Assembly: GCF_016907735.1 (NCBI RefSeq)
Contig: NZ_JAFBCP010000001.1
Span: 1,674,001-1,738,000, forward strand
Direction of reading: 5' to 3'
DNA: 64,000 bases
Origin: Brevibacterium paucivorans
Lineage (GTDB): Bacteria; Actinomycetota; Actinomycetes; Actinomycetales; Brevibacteriaceae
Below, in pieces: positions 33,435 to 42,343 of the stretch. Numbering within the stretch: position 1 is the stretch's first letter; each line of letters begins with the position of its first letter. The notes beneath the pieces are model-generated. The model was not told where the DNA came from, made no database searches, and saw only the letters and a list, made by a program, of their open reading frames with translations. The translations under genes were made by a program, and so were the position numbers.

Positions 33435-35648
33435 ATGGGTGTAACGCCTTCTAAGCGACTGTTTTCGGTTGGTGCCGTTCTGGCTATTGGATTCGCCGGC
33501 GTCGCTACAACAGGAACAGCATCATTTGCTTCCGAGGCCGCAGTAGCGGGCGCACAGTTCGAAACGAACGGTGACAAGCTTGCGAAAGACTCCAAAGTAA
33601 AGGGTTATGCCCAGGGTGAAGACGGAAAGGTTCTCGTCTTCAAAGTCAAAGGCGACAAACTCAACAAAGACTCTGAAAAGTTCATTCGTAGCCACAAGAA
33701 CGTCAAAGTCGTTGAGCTCGAAAAGCCTGCATCATTTGCTTCTGGTGGTCAGGTAGTCGGAGGACACCCCACCATCTTGTCGAATGACGCGCAAACGGAA
33801 TCGGCTATCTGTTCGACCGGTTTTGCGTTGCTTTCAAAGAAGTTCTCACCGCAGATTTCAACTGCTGGTCACTGCACCGCAGCCAACATTGCTGTAGGTG
33901 ACAACATGACACCTGGAACAGCCACAAAATTGCACTGGGCTGACCCCACGCAGTCGCTTGCAGCGGGTGGCGAATTCGAGACTCCGAACGACCAGGTGCA
34001 AGGTAAGCTCAAGAAGTTCCAGATGGGTGCCCCTGGACAGATTGATCCGGACAAAAACTTGCCGGGCAACACAACAGAATTCCCAAATGGGCAGAAGTAC
34101 ATTGACTTCGGCATCTACGACCTGACCAAGCACGACGGTGTCTATCCACGAGTCACCAAATGGACCAACCCATCTGACCTGGTTGCCGACAGTATTCCGG
34201 TTCAGAAGGTCAAGGATGCCAAGATCGGCGACACGGTTGCGCGATCGGGACGCACCACCGGCTACCACTCAGGAAAGGTCCTTGCAACCGGCTGGTTCAA
34301 TGTTCAGGGCCGTATGGTTAAGGGCTTTGGCGGGTACTTGGAAGGTCAGCCTGGAGACTCAGGTGGACCGGTCATCACTCAAGACGGTGGCGCGGCCGGT
34401 GTCTTCTCCGCCTACGCAAATACAGCAGACGGAAACTACGCGTGGTTCTCTGACCTTCGCAACGACCTCGACCAAATTGGTGACGGGTCTCGCGTTCTCG
34501 TGGAAAAGGAGCCTGGATTCGAAGGAGCGAAGGCTGCCGCCAAGTCTGCTCCTAAGGGACTGCCAAAGGGCGGAAAAGCTGCAGCTGAACCAGTTTCCAC
34601 GAAGGTTGAAGAAGGTGGAAGCCTGAGCGGCAAAGCCGACTCGATGTTCACAGAGGGTACCTTCGTGCTCGAAGATGGCACCGAGGTTCCAGTAACTGTG
34701 AAGGACGGCAAGTGGTCATTTAAGGCCCCAGGTAAAGCAGGCGACAAGGCTACCGGTAACCTCTTCCTGCACACCAAGTATGAAGTCTCCCTGCCTCTGG
34801 CACTTTCGTACACGGTGACCAAGGCTTCAGACAAGCCGACGCAGGAACCAACTCAGGAACCTTCGCAGAAGCCAACTGAGGAGCCTACGCAGAAACCGAG
34901 CCAGAAGCCTTCGCAGGAACCTACGCAGAAGCCTTCACAGAAGCCGACCCAGAAGCCCACGCAGGAACCTACGCAGAAGCCTTCGGAGAAGCCTTCGCAG
35001 ACGCCAACTCAGAAGCCTACGCAGAAACCAACCCAGGAACCTTCGGAGAAGCCAACCGAAGCTACTGAGCCTAAGCTGACGGTTGACCCTGAAAGCATCG
35101 ACGTTGACAAGTTCGCCGGTGACGGTGAGAAGGACGAAAACGTTGGTGTTACGTACACGGTCAAGGGTCTCAAGCCAGGAACTAAGGTGACGTTCCAGAC
35201 CAAGTCGGGTGGCGAAGTTGTTCGTGAAACCACCGGTGATGCGGATGAAAACGGCGTAGCTGTCGCCCGTGTGTGGGGCGAGTCCGGTCCACGTGAAGGC
35301 TTCCTCGGGAAGTACTCGGTGATCGCGAAGTTCGACGAGTCTGAACTGACGGGCGGATTCGAAGTTGTTGACGAAAACGCTAAGCCTGGCGACAACGGTA
35401 ACGACGATGCCAAGCCTGGTGACAAGAACGACAACAACAACGACAACAAGCCTGGCGACAAGAATGACAAGCCAAGCAACGACAAGTCCGGCAACAACGA
35501 CACCAAGCCAAGCAACGACAACAACGGCAAGGGCAACAACGTACTGCCTCGCACGGGTACGTCTGCTCTTATCACTGCAGGTGTAGCAGTGGGAATGGTT
35601 GCAGTTGGTGCTGGTTTGGTTGTGGCTTCGCGCCGTCGTAAGGCGTAA
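33435..35648 (+). CDS. Sortase-anchored trypsin-like (S1) serine protease
   Basis: A 737-residue surface protease. A signal peptide (about 1-33) and a propeptide-like region are followed by a chymotrypsin-fold domain (about 115-350). The triad is His146 in TAGHCTAAN, Asp224 in YIDFGIYD and Ser309 in PGDSGGPV, most like the streptogrisin/alpha-lytic group. A beta-rich domain, about 25 Pro-Thr/Ser-Gln/Glu-Lys repeats (about 465-540), a second Ig-like domain and an Asn/Asp/Lys stalk lead to LPRTG, a hydrophobic helix and RRRKA. GGAG lies 8 nt before the ATG. It is one of two sortase substrates in this island. Confidence 0.9.
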   Translation: MGVTPSKRLFSVGAVLAIGFAGVATTGTASFASEAAVAGAQFETNGDKLAKDSKVKGYAQGEDGKVLVFKVKGDKLNKDSEKFIRSHKNVKVVELEKPASFASGGQVVGGHPTILSNDAQTESAICSTGFALLSKKFSPQISTAGHCTAANIAVGDNMTPGTATKLHWADPTQSLAAGGEFETPNDQVQGKLKKFQMGAPGQIDPDKNLPGNTTEFPNGQKYIDFGIYDLTKHDGVYPRVTKWTNPSDLVADSIPVQKVKDAKIGDTVARSGRTTGYHSGKVLATGWFNVQGRMVKGFGGYLEGQPGDSGGPVITQDGGAAGVFSAYANTADGNYAWFSDLRNDLDQIGDGSRVLVEKEPGFEGAKAAAKSAPKGLPKGGKAAAEPVSTKVEEGGSLSGKADSMFTEGTFVLEDGTEVPVTVKDGKWSFKAPGKAGDKATGNLFLHTKYEVSLPLALSYTVTKASDKPTQEPTQEPSQKPTEEPTQKPSQKPSQEPTQKPSQKPTQKPTQEPTQKPSEKPSQTPTQKPTQKPTQEPSEKPTEATEPKLTVDPESIDVDKFAGDGEKDENVGVTYTVKGLKPGTKVTFQTKSGGEVVRETTGDADENGVAVARVWGESGPREGFLGKYSVIAKFDESELTGGFEVVDENAKPGDNGNDDAKPGDKNDNNNDNKPGDKNDKPSNDKSGNNDTKPSNDNNGKGNNVLPRTGTSALITAGVAVGMVAVGAGLVVASRRRKA
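34829..35060 (+). repeat. Coding repeats for a P-T/S-Q/E-K/E-P stalk
   Basis: Tandem degenerate 9- to 12-bp units encode repeating PTQEP, PSQKP, PTQKP and PTEEP steps. The stalk probably spans the cell wall between the catalytic domain and the anchor. Such repeats change length readily between strains. Confidence 0.85.
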
Positions 35649-35679
35649 TGCCACACACATAAGCCGCGCACATGCGCAC

Positions 35680-35723
35680 ATATAAGAGGTGGGAAGACAA
35701 GTTCTTCCCACCTCTTATATATT
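35680..35723. terminator. Long terminator after the S1 protease gene
   Basis: A perfect 18-bp stem, ATATAAGAGGTGGGAAGA (35680-35697) against 35703-35720, with a 5-nt loop and ATT following, lies between the converging S1 protease and calpain-like genes. It is AT-rich at the base and could act in both directions. Confidence 0.8.
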
Positions 35724-35765
35724 CACCAAACGCACGCCCAATCTCATTCAGCGAGGGCGCGCAAC

Positions 35766-36740
35766 CTACAGAACCGGCCCTACATTGACGCTCAAAAACG
35801 TGCGCCTGAACTGCGCGGCTGAAAGATAAAGGTCGGTGCGCCGGGGTTCCCCTTCTGTACCACCCAGTGGGTTGTGTACGTGAACCCGCCACGGCTCATC
35901 GGCGCCAGTGCGGCCGTCCTCATCACACCTTAGGACACCGCGCACAACGTACACGTGCCCCGCCATCACACCCACCCACCGGTCAGGGTTGTCTTCACGC
36001 GGAAGGCGACGGGCACCTCGGCGGTGGATGAGCGTTGACGCAACCACGGGACGCCCGCTGTCCAGCCAGCCCCGCACAACGCCGAGGTCGCGGGGGACCG
36101 GCCGTGCCGGGCACCACGAACCTGTGAGAAGCCACAGTGCTGTTCCTGCGAAGTTGAACTGGATGCGCACATACGAGTGGACCAGGGCGGCGACCGCCTT
36201 TTCGACCAGGCTGGCGTTGTTGGCGCCGAGGTGGTTGTCGCCTGCTCGGTGGCGGCGTGGAACCCTGTGGGTTACGGCGACTTTGCGGAGTCTGGGGGAG
36301 TGGAGGCGCACGGCGCTGGTGTGGGTGTTGTGGGCGCTGTGTTCGATGAGGCCCGAGGTGAAACCAGGTTTGGTGTTCTCGCACGCGGCCAGCGCTGCGA
36401 TGAGCCAACAGTCGCCCAGCCTGCCTTGACGCACCTGGGTGACGCCGTCGTTCAGGGACGCGCGCTCACTGGTGGCGGGGCCGCGGAAACGTGGCTCAAC
36501 GGCGGGGAGGTGATCCAGCGGGTAAGCGAGTTCCGGTTTGCGAGTGTGGATGTGATTGACCAGTCGTGCGCACAGGGCCCGCTTGGAGGTGAGGAGGGTG
36601 TTGAGGTTCCCGAGGTCGGCCCGGACTGACGCGAGCCCGTGGAGGTTGGCGAGTGAGTGGATTTCTTCCAGCTCTGCTATCGCATGGCGAAGTGTACTGT
36701 GATTTGGCTTCCAAGTGGAGTATTTAAACTTGAACAGCAT
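35766..36740 (-). CDS. Calpain-family (C2) cysteine peptidase
   Basis: A 324-residue protein, counted from the ATG at 36740; a TTG 24 bp upstream is possible. There is no signal peptide, so it is probably cytosolic. An N-terminal helical region (about 1-95) leads to a calpain protease core: QGRLGDCWLIAALAA with catalytic Cys111, NASLVEKAVAALVHSY (matching the calpain LLEKAYAKL segment), GHVYVV with His262, and VHNPLGG with Asn290. The order and spacing of Cys, His and Asn match papain-fold calpains. No EF-hand or C2-like domain is present. It is alone on the minus strand between the S1 protease and infA; substrate unknown. Confidence 0.85.
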   Translation of the reverse strand: MLFKFKYSTWKPNHSTLRHAIAELEEIHSLANLHGLASVRADLGNLNTLLTSKRALCARLVNHIHTRKPELAYPLDHLPAVEPRFRGPATSERASLNDGVTQVRQGRLGDCWLIAALAACENTKPGFTSGLIEHSAHNTHTSAVRLHSPRLRKVAVTHRVPRRHRAGDNHLGANNASLVEKAVAALVHSYVRIQFNFAGTALWLLTGSWCPARPVPRDLGVVRGWLDSGRPVVASTLIHRRGARRLPREDNPDRWVGVMAGHVYVVRGVLRCDEDGRTGADEPWRVHVHNPLGGTEGEPRRTDLYLSAAQFRRTFLSVNVGPVL

Positions 36741-36927
36741 AGGGATTCCATGTAAAGTGTTCAATTGGTCTATGGCTGTCGTGCGCTCAAAAACAAGCTA
36801 CTTCGCTAGATAATAGCGGAGTCTATGCTTATTTGGCTCATGGCACAGGCCGCGGTAAAAGAACTCATGCTTTGGGTTCTCATTCAATACGCGGATTATC
36901 CGCGGGAAAATGGGGTTAGCGAACGAT
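36741..36927. promoter_or_regulatory. Divergent region between calpain-like gene and infA
   Basis: This 187-bp AT-richer gap must hold promoters for the minus-strand calpain-like gene and the infA operon. No hexamer pair is convincing on either strand, and no hairpin or gene was found. Confidence 0.3.
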
Positions 36928-37149
36928 ATGGCCAAAAAAGAAGGGGTCATTGAGATCGAAGGGACCGTTGTTGAAGCGCTTCCGAACGCATCGTTTCGGG
37001 TTGAGTTGACGAACGGTCACAAGGTGCTCGCTCACATCTCTGGAAAGATGCGCCAGCACTACATCCGTATTCTTCCCGAAGACCGTGTCGTAGTGGAGCT
37101 GTCTCCATACGACCTGTCGCGTGGACGAATTGTTTACCGCTACAAGTAA
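36928..37149 (+). CDS. infA: Translation initiation factor IF-1
   Basis: IF-1 (73 residues, the normal length) is an OB-fold factor that occupies the A site during initiation. [20 protein letters not shown] and the terminal [15 protein letters not shown] are almost invariant. The ATG at 36928 is chosen over in-frame upstream codons because it matches the family; its ribosome binding site is weak. It starts infA-rpmJ-rpsM-rpsK-rpoA-rplQ. Confidence 0.96.
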   Translation: MAKKEGVIEIEGTVVEALPNASFRVELTNGHKVLAHISGKMRQHYIRILPEDRVVVELSPYDLSRGRIVYRYK

Positions 37150-37214
37150 AAAGATCTTTTCGACTACTCGGTAAGAGCGCACCACTGTGCTGTTGCCGAT
37201 ATGAAGGAATAGCG

Positions 37215-37328
37215 ATGAAGGTTAAGCCCAGCGTCAAGAAGATCTGCGAAAGCTGCAAAGTCATCCGCCGCAACAGCCGCGTGATGGTTATCTGCACCAA
37301 CCCGCGCCACAAGCAGCGTCAGGGCTGA
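37215..37328 (+). CDS. rpmJ: 50S ribosomal protein L36 (zinc type)
   Basis: L36 (37 residues) is the smallest 50S protein. Reading from the ATG at 37215 gives [20 protein letters not shown] followed by [17 protein letters not shown]. It has the zinc ligands Cys11, Cys14, Cys27 and His32, i.e. the C+ form. GAAGGAAT precedes the start. It is 65 bp after infA. Confidence 0.95.
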   Translation: MKVKPSVKKICESCKVIRRNSRVMVICTNPRHKQRQG

Positions 37329-37491
37329 TCAACGCAGATCACGGATTCGCACTGCTTAGCAGGCGAACCCACACCCAAGCAGGCCTCGCCCCCCGCGCAA
37401 GCGGGACGACACCCTCGGTTCAGGGGCCGGGGACCCGAAAGGGAACAGGTCTGAGTAAGTACCTCTGATCAACTACAGGAGAACCGCAAAT
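37329..37491 (+). promoter_or_regulatory. Structured rpmJ-rpsM spacer
   Basis: This 163-nt spacer in an otherwise tight operon holds two GNRA-capped hairpins: CCCGC-GCAA-GCGGG (37392-37405) and CCC-GAAA-GGG (37434-37443). It ends in a CAGGAGA ribosome binding site. In E. coli S4 regulates the alpha operon through a structured rpsM leader. The analogous position is suggestive, but the operon here lacks rpsD. Confidence 0.4.
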
Positions 37492-37860
37492 ATGGCACGT
37501 CTTGCCGGAGTCGACCTCCCACGTGAAAAGCGTGTGGAAGTCGCCTTGACATACATTTATGGTGTGGGCCGCACTCGTGCGAGCCAGACCCTGACGGAGA
37601 CCGGGGTAAGCCCGGACACCCGTGTGAAGGACCTGACTGACGATGAACTCGTGCAGCTGCGCGACTACATCGAAGGTACTTTCAAAGTAGAAGGTGACCT
37701 CCGCCGTGAGGTTGCCGCCGACATTCGCCGCAAGGTGGAAATCGGTAGCTACGAAGGCCTCCGCCACCGCCGCGGACTTCCAGTGCGTGGTCAGCGCACC
37801 AAGACCAACGCGCGTACCCGCAAGGGACCAAAGCGCACCGTGGCCGGTAAGAAGAAGTAA
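37492..37860 (+). CDS. rpsM: 30S ribosomal protein S13
   Basis: S13 (122 residues) contacts the P-site tRNA and bridges to the 50S subunit. [20 protein letters not shown] then [10 protein letters not shown] and the C-terminal [20 protein letters not shown] with [14 protein letters not shown] are canonical. It follows CAGGAGA. rpsK is 27 bp downstream. Confidence 0.97.
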   Translation: MARLAGVDLPREKRVEVALTYIYGVGRTRASQTLTETGVSPDTRVKDLTDDELVQLRDYIEGTFKVEGDLRREVAADIRRKVEIGSYEGLRHRRGLPVRGQRTKTNARTRKGPKRTVAGKKK

Positions 37861-37887
37861 TCAGGTTTTCGTAAGGAGTTTTCACAC

Positions 37888-38289
37888 ATGCCACCCAAGT
37901 CACGCGCAGCAGCGCGTTCTACGCGTCGCAAGGTCAAGAAGAGCGTTGTCAATGGCCAGGCGCACATCAAGTCCACTTTTAACAACACCATCGTTTCGAT
38001 CACCGACCCAACGGGCGCTGTGATTTCATGGGCTTCCTCAGGTGAGGTTGGCTTCAAGGGATCCCGTAAGTCCACCCCTTACGCAGCTCAGATGGCTGCT
38101 GAGTCTGCTGCTCGCCGAGCTCAAGAGCACGGTCTGAAGAAGGTAGACGTATTTGTTAAGGGGCCGGGTTCTGGTCGTGAAACCGCGATTCGTTCGCTCC
38201 AGGCTGCTGGTCTGGAACTGGGAACCATCCAGGATGTCACCCCAGTTCCACACAACGGTTGCCGCCCTCCAAAGCGTCGTCGCGGCTAA
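37888..38289 (+). CDS. rpsK: 30S ribosomal protein S11
   Basis: S11 (133 residues) is a platform protein near the E site. [20 protein letters not shown] and the C-terminal [18 protein letters not shown] are the family signature. AAGGAG precedes the ATG. rpoA follows after 88 bp; rpsD, which lies here in E. coli and mycobacteria, is absent, as in Streptomyces. Confidence 0.97.
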   Translation: MPPKSRAAARSTRRKVKKSVVNGQAHIKSTFNNTIVSITDPTGAVISWASSGEVGFKGSRKSTPYAAQMAAESAARRAQEHGLKKVDVFVKGPGSGRETAIRSLQAAGLELGTIQDVTPVPHNGCRPPKRRRG

Positions 38290-38377
38290 TTCCCTAACAG
38301 GTTGCGTCACGAGTAAATCCCTCCACTGAGTGCAATGCGAGCGTCAAATAGCGGTTGCTCGCTGAAAGGAAGCCAAC

Positions 38378-39376
38378 GTGCTAATTGCACAACGCCCCAC
38401 GCTTAACGAAGAGGTCGTATCCGACTACCGTTCACGATTCATCATTGAACCTCTTGAACCAGGTTTCGGTTATACCCTCGGTAACTCACTTCGTCGCACC
38501 CTGCTGTCCTCAATCCCTGGCGCTTCTGTCACAAGCATCCGGGTGGACGGTGTCCTGCACGAGTTCTCAACCGTGCCTGGAGTTAAGGAAGACGTCACCG
38601 AGTTCATCTTGAACCTCAAGTCACTGGTCGTCTCCTCGGAATTCGACGAGCCTGTCGTCGCCTACCTGCGCAAGCAGGGTCCTGGCGAAGTCACGGCCGC
38701 CGACATTTCTGCGCCTGGCGGTGTAGAGGTCCACAACCCGGACCTGCACATCGCCACGCTGAATGACGAAGGTCAGCTCGACATTGAACTGACGATCGAA
38801 CGCGGACGCGGATACGTTTCTGCTGCGCAGAACAAGAACGCGGATGCTGAGATCGGTCGTATTCCTGTCGACTCGATCTACTCGCCCGTGCTGAAGGTCA
38901 CCTACAAGGTTGAAGCTACGCGTGTTGAACAGCGCACTGACTTCGACCGCCTGATCATCGACGTGGAAACTAAACCATCGATTCTGCCACGTGACGCAGT
39001 TGCATCGGCCGGTAAGACTCTTGTCGAACTGTTCGGTCTCGCTCGCGAACTCAACGTGGAAGCAGAAGGTATCGACATTGGACCGTCGCCGGTTGACGCT
39101 GCTCTGGCAGCTGACTTGGCGCTTGCGATCGAAGACCTCGATCTGACGGTTCGTTCGTACAACTGCCTCAAGCGCGAAGGTATCCACACTGTCGGTGAAC
39201 TGGTTGCTCGTAGCGAAGCTGACCTCATGGACATCCGTAACTTCGGTTCGAAGTCCATCGACGAAGTCAAGCAGAAACTTAATGAACTGAACCTGAGCCT
39301 CAAGGACAGCCCGAACGGATTCGGTGAAGCTAACCTCGACTCAGACGAATCGTTCGTTGAGGACGAACAGTTCTAA
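38378..39376 (+). CDS. rpoA: DNA-directed RNA polymerase subunit alpha
   Basis: The alpha subunit (332 residues) dimerises to scaffold RNA polymerase and binds UP elements and activators. The GTG at 38378 has GAAAGGA upstream. The N-terminal domain includes [20 protein letters not shown]. The C-terminal domain (about 250-320) has [20 protein letters not shown] with [12 protein letters not shown]. An acidic C-terminus follows. rplQ is 21 bp downstream. Confidence 0.97.
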   Translation: MLIAQRPTLNEEVVSDYRSRFIIEPLEPGFGYTLGNSLRRTLLSSIPGASVTSIRVDGVLHEFSTVPGVKEDVTEFILNLKSLVVSSEFDEPVVAYLRKQGPGEVTAADISAPGGVEVHNPDLHIATLNDEGQLDIELTIERGRGYVSAAQNKNADAEIGRIPVDSIYSPVLKVTYKVEATRVEQRTDFDRLIIDVETKPSILPRDAVASAGKTLVELFGLARELNVEAEGIDIGPSPVDAALAADLALAIEDLDLTVRSYNCLKREGIHTVGELVARSEADLMDIRNFGSKSIDEVKQKLNELNLSLKDSPNGFGEANLDSDESFVEDEQF

Positions 39377-39397
39377 GAATTCCAAGGAGAAATATCC

Positions 39398-40000
39398 ATG
39401 CCTACCCCTACTAAGGGAACCCGTCTGGGAGGTTCCCCGGCGCACGAGCGGGCGTTGCTGAACAATCTGGCAGCCCAGCTCTTTGAAAACAAGTCAGTGA
39501 CCACCACGGTGACCAAGGCAAAACGCCTGCGCCCCGTTGCTGAACGTCTCATCACGTTCGCAAAGCGTGGCGACCTCGCGTCGCGCCGTCGCGTGCTTGC
39601 TTCGATTTCCGACAAGGGAATCGTGCACGAACTGTTCACCTCGATCGCTCCTGCTGTTGCTGAGCGCCCAGGTGGATACACCCGCATCACCAAGATCGGT
39701 CCTCGCCGCGGTGACAACGCTCCAATGGCTGTCATTGAACTGGTTCTTGAGCCTTACTCACCTAAGGAAAAGACCGTCAAGGAAGCCGAAGCAGTTGCTG
39801 AAACCGCTGCTGCTGAAGAAGCTGACGTAGCTGAAGAGAAGGTCGACGAAGCCGATGAGGCTAAGGCTGAAGCTCCTGCTGACGTTGACTCCGGTGCTCA
39901 GGAAGACGAAGCACAGGCTGAAGCTGACGAAGAAGCGCAGGACAAGGCTGAGGACGCTACTGAAGAAGCAGACGAAAAGGCTGAAGAAGAAACCAAGTAA
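39398..40000 (+). CDS. rplQ: 50S ribosomal protein L17 with acidic tail
   Basis: L17 (200 residues) surrounds the tunnel exit. The first about 120 residues are the conserved protein ([20 protein letters not shown], then [15 protein letters not shown]). The last about 75 are an Ala/Glu/Asp/Lys tail of low complexity; E. coli L17 has 127 residues. Such tails occur in actinobacteria but this one is long. AAGGAG precedes the ATG. It ends the alpha operon; truA, often next, is absent. Confidence 0.96.
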   Translation: MPTPTKGTRLGGSPAHERALLNNLAAQLFENKSVTTTVTKAKRLRPVAERLITFAKRGDLASRRRVLASISDKGIVHELFTSIAPAVAERPGGYTRITKIGPRRGDNAPMAVIELVLEPYSPKEKTVKEAEAVAETAAAEEADVAEEKVDEADEAKAEAPADVDSGAQEDEAQAEADEEAQDKAEDATEEADEKAEEETK

Positions 40001-40012
40001 GGTTTCTCACGC

Positions 40013-40052
40013 AAGAGCCCGTTCACCGTTTGGTGGACGGGCTCTTTGCTTT
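40013..40052. terminator. Alpha operon terminator after rplQ
   Basis: A 15-bp stem with one G-T pair, AAGAGCCCGTTCACC (40013-40027) against 40032-40046, has a GTTT loop and is followed by TGCTTTG. It lies between converging rplQ and the nitroreductase-like gene. Confidence 0.85.
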
Positions 40053-40063
40053 GCGCCGTTTCG
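40048..40063. repeat. Half-copy of the 56-bp palindromic element
   Basis: GCTTTGCGCCGTTTCG is identical over 16 bases to the right end and flank of the palindromic repeat at 48481-48536 (bases 48527-48542). It sits at the edge of the rplQ terminator and may be a decayed or half element. Confidence 0.4.
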
Positions 40064-40064
40064 A

Positions 40065-41168
40065 CTAGGTCTGATTCTCCACCAAGCGGTGCGACTTGGG
40101 AACCTCGCCCGCGGACTCACCCACTGAGAACACGGCAAACGGCACAAAGTTGCCGTGAGGGTCGGTGCGACGCAAAACATCGCACAGCATGGCAGCAGAC
40201 AAAGGAGTGTCCTTGAGCTGAGACTCAACGGCGACCCGAAGCCCGTTGCGCGCAAGAACCAGCCACAGGCGCAACAGGTCGCGGCCGGCCTGCACCCACT
40301 CTTCCGCGCTGACCTGCGACGCGTGATCGCGGTGCAGCGCCAACACCAGCCTGTCCGGTGCTTTGCGTGAAGCGAACGTGGGCAGCATTGTGCTCCACAC
40401 ACCGGTGCGGGACACCGTGTTCAAAAGTGTGTCGCTTCCGGCCTTGATGAGTCGGGCGCCTGTGCGCGCCACTGCCCGCGGGATCCGCAACGTCTCCGCG
40501 GTGAGCCCGTCCTGGTAGTAGCGCGGGTCAGTGTCGTCAAGGCGCAGCCATTCCAGGGTTTCGTCCAATGCTTCCCGAGGTGACAGTGCCGCCGCCTGCG
40601 CGTACCTTGAGGCGTCGCTCCAGATGGACTCGGGGATCTGCGCGCTGGCAATTGGGCCCGAGGTGTACGCGAAGTTGGTTTGAGCGAACTGGGAGAGTGC
40701 CTCCTCCAGACGGTCGGTGCGCGGCACTAACTTGCCACGGTCCACCTGACGGTTTAACACCTCGGCGGGTTCAAAACCGGCCCTGCTGTCAGTTTCATGC
40801 GTACCCATGCCCGCGCCCAGGGACGGGCCAGTCGCGCTGTCAGCGCCACGTTCACCGACCTCGGCGACGTCCAACTCCAGCCAGATACCGTGACCCTCAC
40901 CCAGCACCCGCACCTGCTCAATGCGCGCGCCATCCGCACCCAGGGCGATGTTGGCCGCCTCAACCCAGCAGCCCAGGGAGAGGCCGAGGTCCATGGCGTG
41001 TGGGTCGGTCACGGGGAGCGTGCGCTCAGGGTCGACGCGCACGGTAAGCGAAGCGTGCGAGTTCGCCAGGGAGCTTACCTGGGGCACCCACGGTTGCGTG
41101 TTGTGCGCGCTGGGCGCCCAGCCTGCGGTTGCGAAAACGCGTTCGAAAGTGGCCTCGGAGAAGCTCAC
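40065..41168 (-). CDS. Acg-like nitroreductase-fold flavoprotein
   Basis: A 367-residue protein of the nitroreductase superfamily, closest in layout to Mycobacterium Acg-type proteins. The N-terminal motif GWAPSAHNTQPW (about residues 16-27) is the FMN-binding signature and is repeated in spirit near the C-terminus (AGRDLLRLWLVLARNGLRVA). Acg-type proteins bind flavin but often lack enzymatic nitroreductase activity, so activity is uncertain. Its GTG start overlaps the preceding acyltransferase stop (GTGA), so it is the last gene of a coupled four-gene operon. Its role may be flavin oxidoreduction or flavin storage. Confidence 0.78.
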   Translation of the reverse strand: MSFSEATFERVFATAGWAPSAHNTQPWVPQVSSLANSHASLTVRVDPERTLPVTDPHAMDLGLSLGCWVEAANIALGADGARIEQVRVLGEGHGIWLELDVAEVGERGADSATGPSLGAGMGTHETDSRAGFEPAEVLNRQVDRGKLVPRTDRLEEALSQFAQTNFAYTSGPIASAQIPESIWSDASRYAQAAALSPREALDETLEWLRLDDTDPRYYQDGLTAETLRIPRAVARTGARLIKAGSDTLLNTVSRTGVWSTMLPTFASRKAPDRLVLALHRDHASQVSAEEWVQAGRDLLRLWLVLARNGLRVAVESQLKDTPLSAAMLCDVLRRTDPHGNFVPFAVFSVGESAGEVPKSHRLVENQT

Positions 41169-42343
41169 GTGTACACCTTTCGGAGGAAGAATCGGATGTC
41201 GTGGAGCGGGTGTCCGCCGGCCTTGCGCGGGATTGCCTCGGAGCCGGGGTTGTCCTCGCCTATAAACGTAATTCTAAGTCGGCGGTAGTTCTTCTGGATC
41301 AGGGTGGACAAGAGTTGGCGCGCTAGTAGCGACACGACTCCGCGCCCCTGTACGGACGGGCGGGAGCCCTGGATGATGAGGACCGCGTCCTTCGCCGAGG
41401 TCGTTAGCCGCTGCCGTGAAAGGCGCTCCCGTAGCAACCGCGCGGCGAAGGTGGGGGAGAGGGCGCCGTTGGTTGCGCGAAGATGCTCGACTGGGTCGGG
41501 GACGGTGAGAATGAAACCGGCGACAGGGGTGGCGCTGCTGGAGTCTGCGCTGGCATCTACTTCTTGGGCCGCCACGATCAGTCCGGGGTCCATAAGCAGT
41601 TCCAGGCCACTGGTCTGCGATGCGAATTGTTCCTCAGAAATGGGCGTGTAGTAGGGGAGCGGGTCGAACGCTTCGTTGAGCGTGGGCAACACGCGGTTTA
41701 AAACCTTTCTCACACCCAACCGGCCGGGACTCAGTAGCTCGACTCCCACCTCGGCGAACTCTTGCGGCGCGGGCGCCGTAGCCCGTTTTGCCGGCACATT
41801 ACCCAGGTCCACTTCCCACGTGCGGCCGCCGCTGAACGGGGTGAAGCCGCTGGTCTCGAACGCGTGGGACACCATGGGCGAGTTCCAGGCGGAGTCAAAG
41901 AACCCCGGGTACTCGTGGCCGGCGACAACAACGCCACCGGTCTCGTTGGGCAGTAGCGAAACGGGTCCCATGATGTGCGTCTTGCCGGTGCGGGCGGCGT
42001 GTTCTTCCACCGTGGACATGAGCGCTTCGAACGCGTCCCGGTGCGCAAACTCCAGGGCCCCAAACAGCAGGGTGGGGGAGCCGAGCTTCGCGTCCATATC
42101 GGGGTGCGCATGCACGGTACACCGGCCCACAACCGCGCCACCAGCGTCACGGGCCAGTAACAACGTCACCGGGCTGGGAAACCACGACTTGCCCCGGTGC
42201 CACGCCACGATGTCGGAACGTAACAGCGGAACCCGGGAGGCCACCTCGGCGGGGGTCATCCACGCTGGAACTGCGCAGAACTCACGCAACTGAGCGCGCG
42301 TTTCCACCTGTTCGACTGTGATCATGGTAGCCACGCCGGTCAC
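41165..42343 (-). CDS. YghO-like GNAT-superfamily acyltransferase
   Basis: A 392-residue protein resembling the YghO-like branch of the GNAT superfamily. Visible family-like segments are GGAVVGRCTVHAHPD, GALEFAHRDAFEALMSTVEE, HIMGPVSLLPNETGGVVVAG and a second GNAT-like half (about 255-392) with IIQGSRPSVQGRGVVSLLAR. The GTG at 42343 overlaps the upstream stop as GTGA, the same arrangement as the next gene; an ATG at 42325 is an alternative. Members are thought to transfer acyl groups to amines, but substrates are unknown. It is the third gene of the 42828-40065 operon. Confidence 0.65.
   Translation of the reverse strand: MTGVATMITVEQVETRAQLREFCAVPAWMTPAEVASRVPLLRSDIVAWHRGKSWFPSPVTLLLARDAGGAVVGRCTVHAHPDMDAKLGSPTLLFGALEFAHRDAFEALMSTVEEHAARTGKTHIMGPVSLLPNETGGVVVAGHEYPGFFDSAWNSPMVSHAFETSGFTPFSGGRTWEVDLGNVPAKRATAPAPQEFAEVGVELLSPGRLGVRKVLNRVLPTLNEAFDPLPYYTPISEEQFASQTSGLELLMDPGLIVAAQEVDASADSSSATPVAGFILTVPDPVEHLRATNGALSPTFAARLLRERLSRQRLTTSAKDAVLIIQGSRPSVQGRGVVSLLARQLLSTLIQKNYRRLRITFIGEDNPGSEAIPRKAGGHPLHDIRFFLRKVYT

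Noticed and set aside
34829..35060. CRISPR-like tandem repeats
   Set aside because: The repeats are in frame, encode a Pro-rich stalk and have no spacers.
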